A stretch of DNA of 64,000 nucleotides from CAMTVQ01 sp947085255 (GTDB taxonomy: Bacteria; Bacteroidota; Bacteroidia; Sphingobacteriales; Sphingobacteriaceae), in contig CAMTVQ010000004.1 in NCBI GenBank assembly GCA_947085255.1, positions 241,354 to 305,353 of the forward strand. The letters run 5' to 3'. Each line of letters opens with the position of its first letter. The stretch's first letter is position 1. Shown here in pieces: positions 50,497-59,391 of this stretch. Made by a program: the position numbers and the translations under genes. The notes below the pieces were generated by a model, which did no database searches, was not told the DNA's origin, and saw only the letters and a list, made by a program, of their open reading frames with translations.

Positions 50497-51321
50497 TTAT
50501 CTACATACATATCCAAAAAGAGGAGAATAAGTGCTGTCTTTTACGCCGTCATATGAAATCAATATAGATTCTATATATTTATTATCCAATAGCTTGTATT
50601 CAAAAGAAGTGGCATAAGTCCTTCCGCCTTCTGGGTTGTAATGAATCATTTTTGACATTAAGTGTGAATTTTTTTTTCCAAAAATATCTGGTAAAACAAA
50701 GTCTTGGGGTAGGATAAAAAAAGTATCGTAAGAGACAATAGTCATAAGATTAAAAACGCTACCAAATCCACTGATATCAGCAGGTGATTCGCTGTGATAC
50801 TCATAATCTAATGTAGAAAGAAGAATGCTGTCATTAACTCTGGTTTCAACTAATTTTTTTACACAGCCATTCTCTATTGTTAAATCTCTTTTGATAATAA
50901 TGGTATCTACCGATCCAGAAAAATTGAAAGTTACTTTTCTGATTAGCTGTGTTAAATAACCTTCTGTATTGTAGTTAAAGTAAAGTAGATTTAGCTTTTC
51001 TTGAGTGCTATCAAGCGGGGGAATCTCTAAGTATTTAGCTGTACCATTGTTGTTTAAGTAAATTTTGATTTGTTTATCAATAGTACTTTTAAGATATTCT
51101 GTTAATAGAACATAATCATTTCTGTACTCATAGGTATACAAGGTTTGGTTATTGGTATCACTAACCTTAATCAATCGATTAGCGGAATCATAATAAATGA
51201 GGTGCTTGCGAAATAAATCTTTTGTTATGGTGCATTCACCAAGATATGGTTGAGTTTCTTCTTTCTTTTTACAGCCATAAATAACAATAGAGAAGATAAT
51301 TAAGTAGGTGATTTTTTTCAT
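50497..51321 (-). CDS. Putative lipoprotein
   Basis: 274 residues from the ATG at 51321 (MKKITYLIIFSIVIYGCKKK); a longer frame to 51378 is rejected since the lipobox (FSIVIYGC, cysteine at 17) needs the shorter start. The mature protein is Thr/Ile/Tyr-rich with repeated YD-like strands (YYDSANRLIKVSDTNN, YTYEYRND, YFNYNTEGYLTQLI, LDYEYHSES), reminiscent of YD-repeat-like or DUF4595 beta-propeller domains of Bacteroidota. A TATCTTTG box lies at plus-strand 51342-51349. Family only guessed; surface-exposed lipoprotein is likely. Confidence 0.65.
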   Translation of the reverse strand: MKKITYLIIFSIVIYGCKKKEETQPYLGECTITKDLFRKHLIYYDSANRLIKVSDTNNQTLYTYEYRNDYVLLTEYLKSTIDKQIKIYLNNNGTAKYLEIPPLDSTQEKLNLLYFNYNTEGYLTQLIRKVTFNFSGSVDTIIIKRDLTIENGCVKKLVETRVNDSILLSTLDYEYHSESPADISGFGSVFNLMTIVSYDTFFILPQDFVLPDIFGKKNSHLMSKMIHYNPEGGRTYATSFEYKLLDNKYIESILISYDGVKDSTYSPLFGYVCR

Positions 51322-51409
51322 GACAATAAGAGTATGTTTAACAAAGATAATTTTTATTGTTAAAGTCAAAATTTTCAACCATCAAAATCTCATAGTGGGT
51401 ACAGTTCGG

Positions 51410-51931
51410 CTAAAAAGCGATAAATTTCTCTATCTGCTGGGCAGTAAATCGGAGGGTGTCTTCTTGAAACAAATGACCTTTTTCGTTTAACTCCTCATTT
51501 ATTTTAGGAATGTGCAAGCGCAATGGCAATACACTTAATCCTATGTAATTGCAGATTCCCGTAAAGTGTTCAATCCCTCTAATATTGCCGTATTTGCCCG
51601 AAGAAATACCCACTAAAGCTGCTTTTTTACCCAAAAAGCTCTCTGGAAAACGGCAACAATCAATAAATAATTTCAATACTCCCGGAAAACTACCGTTGTA
51701 CTCGGGTATCACAAACAAAAACTTTTCGGTAGCCGTTACCAACGCCTGAATTTTAGCAAACTCTTGGCTACGTTGCCCATACAAATCGGTTTGTACAACG
51801 TTTGCTGGCAAATCTATAAGTGATAGTAATTGGCTATTGTGCCCTTTTTGTTGTAACTGCTGTTGGTAATAGGTTGCCACTGCAAGCGTGCTGCTATTGG
51901 GGCGGTTGGTACCTGCTATAATGGTAATCAT
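51410..51931 (-). CDS. NADPH-dependent FMN reductase
   Basis: 173 residues, flavodoxin-like. IIAGTNRPNSSTLAVATYY contains the FMN-phosphate loop; FLFVIPEYNGSFPGVLKLFIDCC is the hallmark PEYNGSxPG motif; GKKAALVGISSGKYGNIRG follows. Reduces FMN or quinones with NADPH. Single gene, divergent from the par operon and same strand as the lipoprotein gene. Confidence 0.9.
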   Translation of the reverse strand: MITIIAGTNRPNSSTLAVATYYQQQLQQKGHNSQLLSLIDLPANVVQTDLYGQRSQEFAKIQALVTATEKFLFVIPEYNGSFPGVLKLFIDCCRFPESFLGKKAALVGISSGKYGNIRGIEHFTGICNYIGLSVLPLRLHIPKINEELNEKGHLFQEDTLRFTAQQIEKFIAF

Positions 51932-52106
51932 TCCACTAAATAACTATAAAAAAACAAAAGTGTTCGCACCTTTTACAACAAAAAATACTTTTCCACCATT
52001 CTGCCAGCCCTCTTAATTACACAAAGGCACATTATTTTCGAGTTTTCCACATTTGTTTACAGTGTAACTCATATTGGGTATAATTGCTCTCTTTATAAAA
52101 ACAACT

Positions 52107-52916
52107 ATGGGTAAAATCATTGCACTTGCAAATCAAAAAGGTGGTGTAGGCAAAACAACTTCTGCTATTAATTTAGCGGCAAGTTTGGCTGTTTTAGAAT
52201 ACAAAACGCTATTGGTTGACGCTGACCCTCAAGCAAACGCCACCTCTGGTATTGGGTTTGACCCACGTGAGGTAAAGGCCAGTATTTATGAGTGCATTAT
52301 CAATAATATTGATTCGGAAGAAGCGATTTTACCTACTTCTACTCCAAATTTAGACCTATTGCCCGCTCATATTGATTTGGTAGGTGCCGAAATTGAGATG
52401 ATAAATCTGCCCAACAGAGAATACAAAATGAAGGCCGTGTTGGATAAAATTAAGCACAAGTACGATTTTATCATCATCGATTGTTCACCATCTTTGGGGC
52501 TAATTACCATTAATGCCCTTACGGCAGCTAACTCGGTAATTATACCTGTACAGTGCGAATATTTTGCATTGGAAGGATTGGGAAAACTATTAAACACCAT
52601 CAAAATTGTACAAAATAGACTGAATACTGCCTTACAAATTGAAGGTATTTTACTTACCATGTATGATATACGCTTGCGTTTATCTAACCAAGTGGTAGAA
52701 GAAGTATACACCCATTTTCAAGACCTCGCTTTTCAAACCATTATACAACGTAATACCCGATTGAGCGAAGCGCCAAGCTTTGGCTTATCGGTAATTATGC
52801 ACGATGCTACCAGCAAAGGAGCAATTAGCTACCTTAACTTAGCAAAAGAGATTTTAACAAAAAACGGTTTACTAAAAGCCGAAGAAAGTACTACCGAAAC
52901 AGTAGCAGCAGAATAA
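52107..52916 (+). CDS. parA: Chromosome-partitioning ATPase ParA (Soj)
   Basis: 269 residues from the ATG at 52107 (MGKIIALANQKGGVGKTT); the ATG at 52074 is rejected because the ATPase begins directly here. Deviant Walker A KGGVGKTT (about 11-18), LLVDADPQANATSGIG, FIIIDCSPSLGLITINAL (Walker B region), and PVQCEYFALEGL. Works with ParB to segregate chromosomes near the origin. The stop is 6 bases before parB. No parS-like site was found in the window. Confidence 0.96.
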   Translation: MGKIIALANQKGGVGKTTSAINLAASLAVLEYKTLLVDADPQANATSGIGFDPREVKASIYECIINNIDSEEAILPTSTPNLDLLPAHIDLVGAEIEMINLPNREYKMKAVLDKIKHKYDFIIIDCSPSLGLITINALTAANSVIIPVQCEYFALEGLGKLLNTIKIVQNRLNTALQIEGILLTMYDIRLRLSNQVVEEVYTHFQDLAFQTIIQRNTRLSEAPSFGLSVIMHDATSKGAISYLNLAKEILTKNGLLKAEESTTETVAAE

Positions 52917-52922
52917 CAGAGC

Positions 52923-53825
52923 ATGAGTGCAAGCACAATAAAAAGAAACGCATTAGGGAAAGGCTTAGGAGCATTGTTGGCAGATAGAGATGCTGTTGCA
53001 GGTGCGAAAGAAACCAATATGTCGGCTACGGAAAGCGCAATAGAAGGTATTCCTACTATTCCGATTGCGTATATACAAACCAACCCTTACCAACCACGTA
53101 CCGAGTTCGAAGCAGAGGCATTACAAGAATTGGCCGATTCTATAACCGTACATGGCATTATACAGCCTCTTACCGTTCGTAAACTGACGCACAATAGCTA
53201 CCAACTTATTTCGGGCGAGCGTCGTTTTAGAGCATCGCAATTAGCTGGACTGACAGAAGTACCAGTTTATGTACGTACCGCTAATGATCAGGAAATGCTA
53301 GAAATGGCATTGATTGAAAACATACAGCGCAAAGACCTAAACGCAATTGAGGTTGCTATTAGTTTTCAGCGAATGATAGACGAGTGCAATCTGAAACAAG
53401 AAGAGCTAGGCGACAGAGTAGGCAAAAACCGCAGTACAGTAACCAATTATTTGCGTTTATTGAAATTACCACCAGTAATACAATCCGCTATTAAAGAACA
53501 ACGTATTTCTATGGGTCATGCGCGTGCTATTATTAATATAGAAACGATTGACAAGCAAATACATGCGCTCAACGAAATTATCACCAAAGACTTATCGGTG
53601 CGTAAGGTAGAAGAACTGGTACGCAATTTATCAACGCCAACAACTACAAAAACAGCACCCGTAAAAACCGTATCGGTAGAGTACCGCAAAATAGCCGATG
53701 GTTTATCTTCTCGTTTAGGTACAAAAACAGACTTGGTTGTAGATAATTCGGGCAAAGGGCAGATAAAGATTAACTTTACTTCTACCGATGACTTAAACCG
53801 CATTTTGGAAATGCTCGATTGGTAA
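52923..53825 (+). CDS. parB: Chromosome-partitioning protein ParB
   Basis: 300 residues. N-terminal CTPase core: IPIAYIQTNPYQPRTEFEAEALQELADSI, GIIQPLTVRKL, YQLISGERRFRASQLAGL (the CTP-binding GERRxRA motif), LEMALIENIQRKDLNAIEVA. The central helix-turn-helix is near LGDRVGKNRSTVTNYLRLLKLP, and MGHARAI follows. C-terminal dimer domain is the last 40 residues. It binds parS and slides on DNA. Followed 2 bases later by the DUF5683 gene start at 53828. Confidence 0.96.
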   Translation: MSASTIKRNALGKGLGALLADRDAVAGAKETNMSATESAIEGIPTIPIAYIQTNPYQPRTEFEAEALQELADSITVHGIIQPLTVRKLTHNSYQLISGERRFRASQLAGLTEVPVYVRTANDQEMLEMALIENIQRKDLNAIEVAISFQRMIDECNLKQEELGDRVGKNRSTVTNYLRLLKLPPVIQSAIKEQRISMGHARAIINIETIDKQIHALNEIITKDLSVRKVEELVRNLSTPTTTKTAPVKTVSVEYRKIADGLSSRLGTKTDLVVDNSGKGQIKINFTSTDDLNRILEMLDW

Positions 53826-53827
53826 AC

Positions 53828-54367
53828 ATGCTTAAGCCTGTTATTCTACTTATTAGCATTTTTCTCATTTGTACAACCTATAGTGTTGCACAAGATTCTG
53901 TATTGGTTCCTAAAAAAAGACATTCTCCACAAAGAGCTATTCTCTATTCGGCAGTACTACCCGGATTAGGGCAGGTATATAACCGTAAAGCGTGGAAAGT
54001 ACCTATCGTTTATGGAGCTGGTTATTTATTGGTAAGGGCGGCTGTGCGCAACAACACTCAATACAAAGATTTTTTGCAGGCATATAAGCAACGTACCGAC
54101 GGAAATACCGCTACTGTAGATAAATACGCAACTACTTACTCTGAGCAAAACCTTATTCTTATTAAAGACAATTTTAAACGCAACCGCGACATTTCTATAA
54201 TAGGTCTATCAGCAGTATATATTTTAACTATATTAGATGCCTATGTAGACGCTCAATTATACGATTTTGATGTGAGCGACGATTTAAAGGCAAGCATACT
54301 CCCTACCCAACAATTAGATATATATGGCAATAGCATTCCTTCTCTTGCCTTTCAACTAAAATTTTAG
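53828..54367 (+). CDS. DUF5683 family membrane protein
   Basis: 179 residues from ATG 53828 (MLKPVILLISIFLICTTYSVAQ); a TTG at 53819 is not needed. Signal peptide, then a second part with SAVLPGLGQVYNRKAWKVPIVYGAGYLLV (the DUF5683 core, with a Gly-rich hairpin) and another hydrophobic helix (IIGLSAVYILTILDAYV). The family is a Bacteroidota conserved protein lying between parB and dapB. Function unknown. Confidence 0.88.
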   Translation: MLKPVILLISIFLICTTYSVAQDSVLVPKKRHSPQRAILYSAVLPGLGQVYNRKAWKVPIVYGAGYLLVRAAVRNNTQYKDFLQAYKQRTDGNTATVDKYATTYSEQNLILIKDNFKRNRDISIIGLSAVYILTILDAYVDAQLYDFDVSDDLKASILPTQQLDIYGNSIPSLAFQLKF

Positions 54368-54373
54368 TTCCTC

Positions 54374-55126
54374 ATGAACATTGCATTATTAGGATATGGC
54401 AAAATGGGGCAAGAGATTGAAAAAATAGCTCTTGCAAATGGTCACCAAATTGTACTAAAGATATTTTTTGAGAACGCCCACGAACTTACCATAGCTAATT
54501 TACAAAAGGCAGATGTAGCTATTGAGTTTAGCACTCCAGCTACAGCCAAATACCATATTGAACGTTGCCTCGAAGCAGGCGTGCCTATAGTAGTAGGCAC
54601 TACGGGTTGGTACGAACATTTGCCTACCCTAAGCCAAGCAATAGCCGCACAAAATGGCTCATTATTGTATTCTACTAATTTTAGCATTGGAGTAAACTTG
54701 TTTTTTTATCTCAATAAAAAGCTAGCTACCTTAATGAACAACTTCCCTAGTTATGAGGTTAGTATTGAAGAAATTCACCACACGCAAAAACTGGATAGCC
54801 CAAGCGGAACAGCCATTACCACTGCAGAAGACATACTGAGTAACTTGGAAAGAAAAAGAGAATGGAAAAACAAGTCGCCACAATCAGGTAATATTTCTCT
54901 TACCGCAAACGATTTATTAATCACTTCCGTTCGTACAGAAAACGTACCAGGCACACATACGGTAAGCTACCAATCAGACATCGACAGTATAGAACTAAAA
55001 CACACTGCCTTTAATCGCAAAGGATTTGCACATGGAGCAGTAACCGCTGCCGAATGGTTACAGGCAGGGAAAAAAGGCATTTTCACGATGAGCGATGTAC
55101 TGGCAACAACCTTTAACAAGCTATAA
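54374..55126 (+). CDS. dapB: 4-hydroxy-tetrahydrodipicolinate reductase
   Basis: 250 residues. The N-terminal Rossmann motif is ALLGYGKMGQEIEKIA; the catalytic segment EEIHHTQKLDSPSGTAITTAEDIL carries the His-His and KLDSPSGTA motif; SVRTENVPGTHTVSY and KHTAFNRKGFAHGAVTAAEWL follow. Second-to-last common step of the lysine and meso-diaminopimelate pathway. It lies between DUF5683 and lepB in the conserved order. Complete. Confidence 0.95.
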   Translation: MNIALLGYGKMGQEIEKIALANGHQIVLKIFFENAHELTIANLQKADVAIEFSTPATAKYHIERCLEAGVPIVVGTTGWYEHLPTLSQAIAAQNGSLLYSTNFSIGVNLFFYLNKKLATLMNNFPSYEVSIEEIHHTQKLDSPSGTAITTAEDILSNLERKREWKNKSPQSGNISLTANDLLITSVRTENVPGTHTVSYQSDIDSIELKHTAFNRKGFAHGAVTAAEWLQAGKKGIFTMSDVLATTFNKL

Positions 55127-55156
55127 ATCTTACATTTTTACATAACACCCCCTAGT

Positions 55157-56347
55157 ATGAATTGGAAATTCTGGAAGAAATCGAGTAAAACTACCCCTAA
55201 AAAGAAAAAAGGCGCCCTACGCGAATGGGTGGATGCATTAGTATTCGCTTTAGTTGCAGCTACTATTATACGTGGCTTATTCTTAGAAGCATTTACCATA
55301 CCTACGCCTTCTATGGAAAAATCGTTATTGGTAGGCGATTTTCTGTTTGTAAGCAAAGTAAACTATGGCCCACGTATGCCAAATACCCCTTTAGCATTTC
55401 CATTGGCGCACCATACTATGCCACTAGTACCGGTTAAATCATACCTCGAATGGATAAAGTTACCTTACTACCGTTTACCTGGTTTTCAAACCATTAAAAG
55501 AAACGATGTAGTGGTATTTAATTACCCCGAAGGAGATACCGTGGCCCTAAAAATGCAAGACCGTAGCTATTACGATTTGGTACGCGAATACGGGTGGGAA
55601 CAAGTGCACAGCAACCCTGATATTTTTGGTGATATTGTGGCACGACCAGTTGATAAACGTGAAAATTATATCAAACGCTGTATAGCTATTGCTGGTGATA
55701 CTATTCAAATAAAAAACACGATAGTTTACTTAAATGGCATACCTACATCTGCCCCTCCTGAATCGCAAACCACATATTTAGTAAAAACCAATGCCGATTT
55801 TAATCCAAAAGCAATTGAGAAGCTGAATGTAGAAGGTGGTCGTACTTCTTTGGGTGGTGATTATATTTTTAATATGAGCCCCGATGCTAAAGCTAAAATG
55901 AAGAACTTTAGTAACGTGCAGCTCATCACCCAAAATATTAACCGTACTGGCACAGATCGCGTATTTCCGCATGACACGAGCCTAAACTGGAACGAAGATA
56001 ATTTTGGACCATTGGTAGTGCCTGCCAAAGGAATGACCATACAGCTTACTGCAAAGAACATAAAACGCTATGCCCGCACCATTGCCATATACGAGCAAAA
56101 AACAGTAGAAGAACGTGCTGATAGTGTGTTTATAGCTGGTAAAAAAGCCGACACATATACCTTCGAGATGAATTATTATTTTCTGATGGGTGACAACCGG
56201 CACAATTCACTGGACTCTCGCTTTTGGGGATTTGTACCCGAAGACCATGTGGTTGGCAAAGCGCTCTTCGTTTGGATGTCATGGGAAAGCAATGCGAATC
56301 TGTTCAATAAGATACGCTGGAACAGATTGTTTACCGGAATAAATTAA
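55157..56347 (+). CDS. lepB: Signal peptidase I
   Basis: 396 residues. One transmembrane helix near the N-terminus (about 25-42, LVFALVAATIIRGLFLEAF), then TIPTPSMEKSLLVGDFLFVSK (catalytic serine) and NYIKRCIAIAGDTIQIKN (catalytic lysine). The C-terminal box YYFLMGDNRHNSLDSRFWGFVPEDHVVGKALFVW is intact. The extra middle region (about 175-290) is larger than in E. coli, which is normal for Bacteroidota LepB. It cuts signal peptides of exported proteins such as the T9SS and lipoproteins' Sec partners in this window. A terminator follows. Confidence 0.95.
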   Translation: MNWKFWKKSSKTTPKKKKGALREWVDALVFALVAATIIRGLFLEAFTIPTPSMEKSLLVGDFLFVSKVNYGPRMPNTPLAFPLAHHTMPLVPVKSYLEWIKLPYYRLPGFQTIKRNDVVVFNYPEGDTVALKMQDRSYYDLVREYGWEQVHSNPDIFGDIVARPVDKRENYIKRCIAIAGDTIQIKNTIVYLNGIPTSAPPESQTTYLVKTNADFNPKAIEKLNVEGGRTSLGGDYIFNMSPDAKAKMKNFSNVQLITQNINRTGTDRVFPHDTSLNWNEDNFGPLVVPAKGMTIQLTAKNIKRYARTIAIYEQKTVEERADSVFIAGKKADTYTFEMNYYFLMGDNRHNSLDSRFWGFVPEDHVVGKALFVWMSWESNANLFNKIRWNRLFTGIN

Positions 56348-56398
56348 TTCTACTGGCCAATTAAGTAATTTGTTACCTAAACACATTATCATTCCCAT

Positions 56399-56436
56399 AA
56401 AAAAGCCTCTTCTGCAATTGCAGAAGAGGCTTTTTT
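56399..56436. terminator. Bidirectional intrinsic terminator, lepB / TPR gene
   Basis: 17-base stem (56399-56415 with 56420-56436), loop AATT, T-tracts on both sides. Serves lepB (plus) and the TPR gene (minus). Confidence 0.9.
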
Positions 56437-56455
56437 AGTAGTAGTAAAACTTATA

Positions 56456-57343
56456 TTATTTACCTACTGCGTATGCTCTATCTGGACTCTGTGATCCAGC
56501 AGCACCAGGCTGTGTAGGCTGCTCTATAGCCTTTTTAACATCACCTTCGGCAGCTAATAAACTTTGTGCCCAAGCTAAGTTATTCTTGTACAACTGAGCA
56601 TTAGGGTTAATTTCCAATGCTTTTTCAAACATCTTAATCGCCATTTTATTATCTCTATTTACTAATTGCATACCTAAGTTGTTTAATGCAATTTCGTTTT
56701 TAGGATCTTTAGCAATTGATGCTTCGTATGCTTTAGTAGATTTCTCATACATACCAATAGACGCGTATGATAAACCGATATTTACGTAATCTATAGTGCT
56801 AATACTATCTGTTGGTTTCTTTTCTATTGCTTTGATCCCATCCAAACGTTTGTTAATTTCTCCCTTTACCCAAGCCATGTTATTTTTAGCCAATTGGAAA
56901 GTAGAATCAATTTTCATTGCTTTATCTAAAAAGCCTTTAGCTTCTCCCCAGTAACCCATCATAGCATACGCATATCCCATGTTAGAATAAGCAACTACAC
57001 TATTTGGCACTTGTGCCAATGCTTTGTTTAATGGATCTAAACTTTGAGCATACTTTGCATTATTGATATACATTGCACTTAAGTTCAAATAATTATCATA
57101 AGTAGGACTAGCGGCTACTGTTTTTTCCATCTCCGCTATCTTCATATCCACCTCATTCATTACTGCTGCTTCTGGCGCAGTTGTACCATTAGAGGTGAAC
57201 ACGTACACCAAAGGAATAATCACCAATGCCGCAACAATGGCAATAGCAATGGTTCTTACCTTTTTATCGGCAAAATTAATTTCAAATCCTTCTTCTTGAT
57301 TGTTTTGCTGATTCTCAGCATTGTTTACTTTTTTTTCTTCCAT
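56456..57343 (-). CDS. Membrane-anchored TPR protein
   Basis: 295 residues: a soluble Asn/Gln-rich N-terminus, one transmembrane helix (about 30-50, VRTIAIAIVAALVIIPLVYVF), then tetratricopeptide repeats (about 75-285: YLNLSAMYINNAKYAQSLDPL, AYSNMGYAYAMMGYWGEAKGF, YVNIGLSYASIGMYEKSTKAY, ALNNLGMQLVN). The motif NNMAWVKGEINKRL and NNLAWAQS occur at repeat ends. Single-pass protein with a periplasmic or cytoplasmic TPR superhelix for protein binding. Paralogous to 58479-59279, with an acyltransferase gene between; all three lie in one direction. Confidence 0.8.
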   Translation of the reverse strand: MEEKKVNNAENQQNNQEEGFEINFADKKVRTIAIAIVAALVIIPLVYVFTSNGTTAPEAAVMNEVDMKIAEMEKTVAASPTYDNYLNLSAMYINNAKYAQSLDPLNKALAQVPNSVVAYSNMGYAYAMMGYWGEAKGFLDKAMKIDSTFQLAKNNMAWVKGEINKRLDGIKAIEKKPTDSISTIDYVNIGLSYASIGMYEKSTKAYEASIAKDPKNEIALNNLGMQLVNRDNKMAIKMFEKALEINPNAQLYKNNLAWAQSLLAAEGDVKKAIEQPTQPGAAGSQSPDRAYAVGK

Positions 57344-57363
57344 TTTTAATTTAATTGGTGTGT

Positions 57364-58467
57364 TTATTCGGGTAATATCTCTTCAATTTTTTTGTTGCCA
57401 AACTCAATATATCTATAACTTATCCAGCAAATTGAGAACAAAAATACAAAATAATATATAATGCGTAACGCTGTAAAATCATACACAAACAGCATTCTTA
57501 GGTTGCCGTGCCATAGATATAAACTGTAGCACATTAAACCCGCCAATTGTACAGGCCAATTAGCCACTATAAAATGTAAAATTCCTTTTGGTAAATACAA
57601 AGAGGCAATTAACATTAAGCCAAATGCTACCTGCACAAACGTATTAATAAAAATATCACTTATGCCTGTCAACTTGCCCAAATACACATAATCTGAGTAG
57701 TGGAGTGTAAAAAAGAACAGCACAACAGATAGCAAGAATAGTGGTTGAGCCAAGTTTTTTAGAAAATTTGCAGCTACTCCTTGGGTAAAAACATAGCATA
57801 GCAACATCCCAACCATAAAATCATCTAATCTACCTGGCAAGCTATCCTTAATCATATTCATGAAAGGAGCTAACCAATATTCGGGATGCTGAGAAGCAAT
57901 ATAGCGTGTTGCCAAGCTCAGTATAGCCACAGCAATAGCAAAGCGATAAATATTTATCTGCTTAATAAGTAACAGTAAGAATGGGAACAGTACCGAAAAC
58001 CAAATTTCGATTCCCAAAGACCATAAAATATAATTCGATTGAGGTATAAATGTGTCTTTAGAAAAATTGAAGGTAGCGGTGAGTAACCCAAATAACTCTT
58101 TCAAATAGGCAGGATCGTAAATATTTGTGCGCCTAACAATAAATATAAAAGAAATAAGTACTGTAAAATAATACAACGGCAATAATCGCTTGGCGCGTTG
58201 CTTATAAAAATTGAAAATATCCGTCCAGTTATTTAGTTCGCGTTTACCGGTAATATAAGGTAGGTACAATACGAAACCAGACAAAATAAAGAAAAGATTT
58301 ACTCCTAACCAGCCGTTACTTAAAAAAGTAAAAGGCATAAAGAGAAAATCTCCTACTTGGTAAAAAAACCAACCCGGACGATTAACAAATGTACCTACCA
58401 AATGAAAATAAATAACCCCAAGGATAGCATAACCCCTGAGGCCATTTATTACGTCTAATTTTTTCAC
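57364..58467 (-). CDS. Acyltransferase family 3 membrane protein
   Basis: About 367 residues from a GTG at 58467 (a TTG 6 bases upstream is the alternative); no ATG fits. The domain begins KKLDVINGLRGYAILGVIYFHL, the acyltransferase-3 signature with the RG-(x)-H motif, and continues with FLSNGWLGVNLFFILSGFVLYLPYITG and RLLPLYYF. About ten transmembrane helices. Family members O-acetylate or otherwise acylate cell-surface sugars such as LPS, peptidoglycan or exopolysaccharide. Sandwiched between two TPR proteins, each within 30 bases, so the three are one transcript. Confidence 0.85.
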   Translation of the reverse strand: MKKLDVINGLRGYAILGVIYFHLVGTFVNRPGWFFYQVGDFLFMPFTFLSNGWLGVNLFFILSGFVLYLPYITGKRELNNWTDIFNFYKQRAKRLLPLYYFTVLISFIFIVRRTNIYDPAYLKELFGLLTATFNFSKDTFIPQSNYILWSLGIEIWFSVLFPFLLLLIKQINIYRFAIAVAILSLATRYIASQHPEYWLAPFMNMIKDSLPGRLDDFMVGMLLCYVFTQGVAANFLKNLAQPLFLLSVVLFFFTLHYSDYVYLGKLTGISDIFINTFVQVAFGLMLIASLYLPKGILHFIVANWPVQLAGLMCYSLYLWHGNLRMLFVYDFTALRIIYYFVFLFSICWISYRYIEFGNKKIEEILPE

Positions 58468-58478
58468 GTACAATTAAT

Positions 58479-59279
58479 TTACTGGGCAATTACCCCTCTG
58501 CCTGCTTTCGACTTCTTTTCCTCGTCTTGTGCCCAAGCTAAATTGTTTTTATACAATTGCACGTCAGGAGAAATAGCTATCGCTTTTTGCAATGCTTCCT
58601 TAGCATTATCAAATTGCTTCATTTCTATATAATTGCAGCCAATATTATTGTAGGCAATTGCATTTTTCTCATCAATCTTTAATATACCCGAGTATGCTTC
58701 ATTGCTTTTAGCACGCTTACCAATGTATGAATAGCTTAAACCTAACTTTGTAAAATAGTCAATCGTACGATTTTCTTGTGGTTCCTTCTGCATCGAATCA
58801 ATCTCTGCTTGAATCTTCTTTTCTTCAGATTTTGCCCAGTTTAAATTGTTCTTTGCCAAGGTAAATGCTGTGTCTTGCTCCAAAGCCATACCACAATATT
58901 TAATCCCTTTATCTACCGCACGCACCATTGTACAAGCTAAACCCAAATTATTTAATGCAATCGCATTATCAGGATTGATTTCCAAAGCACGTTCCAATGG
59001 ATTAATCGCTTGCCCTGGCGCATTAGCTTCGATGCAGGCAACTCCCAAATTCAATAAGTTATCAAAAGTGGGATTAGCATCTGCTAATAATCTGGCAGAA
59101 TCTAACTTAGCACCAGCATCTGTAGTTGCAGCAGCTTGTGGATTTGCATTTGTAGCAGCTTTTTTATTGATTACTATTAGTAAAATAGGGGTAAGTACTA
59201 CCACAGCTATTGCTACGCCAATAATAAATTTACGATTTTTAAAAAAAGGTTGTGTTCCAGTGTTTTGATTATTTTCCAT
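58479..59279 (-). CDS. Membrane-anchored TPR protein, paralogue
   Basis: 266 residues: one transmembrane helix (about 16-37, FIIGVAIAVVVLTPILLIVI), an Ala/Asn/Thr-rich linker, then TPR repeats (about 70-255: LLNLGVACIEANAPGQAINPL, IALNNLGLACTMVRAVDKGIKYC, IAYNNIGCNYIEMKQFDNAKEAL). It ends LYKNNLAWAQDEEKK. Paralogue of 56456-57343 with the same helix plus TPR arrangement and shared repeat-end motif AKNNLNWA. First gene of a three-gene unit. A TAATTTTG box at plus-strand 59299-59306 may be its -7 element. Confidence 0.8.
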   Translation of the reverse strand: MENNQNTGTQPFFKNRKFIIGVAIAVVVLTPILLIVINKKAATNANPQAAATTDAGAKLDSARLLADANPTFDNLLNLGVACIEANAPGQAINPLERALEINPDNAIALNNLGLACTMVRAVDKGIKYCGMALEQDTAFTLAKNNLNWAKSEEKKIQAEIDSMQKEPQENRTIDYFTKLGLSYSYIGKRAKSNEAYSGILKIDEKNAIAYNNIGCNYIEMKQFDNAKEALQKAIAISPDVQLYKNNLAWAQDEEKKSKAGRGVIAQ

Positions 59280-59337
59280 GTCTATTTATTTCCGAGTGCA
59301 AAATTACAAAAAAGGATGAGTATTAATACTACTACAT

Positions 59338-59373
59338 AAAAAACCTCTCTTGCAATTGCAAGAGAGGTTTTTT
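59338..59373 (-). terminator. Intrinsic terminator after the Gly-X-Thr protein gene
   Basis: Stem 59338-59353 with 59358-59373, loop AATT, T-run on both strands. Shares the TTGCAATTGCAA-like core with the terminator at 56399-56436 (which has CTGCAATTGCAG). Confidence 0.88.
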
Positions 59374-59391
59374 ATACAAATCTATATACTA

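Noticed and set aside
52107..53825. parS site near parAB
   Set aside because: No sequence near the consensus with a CACGTG centre and GTTTCAC/GTGAAAC arms was found; CACGTG-type hexamers elsewhere lie inside genes.
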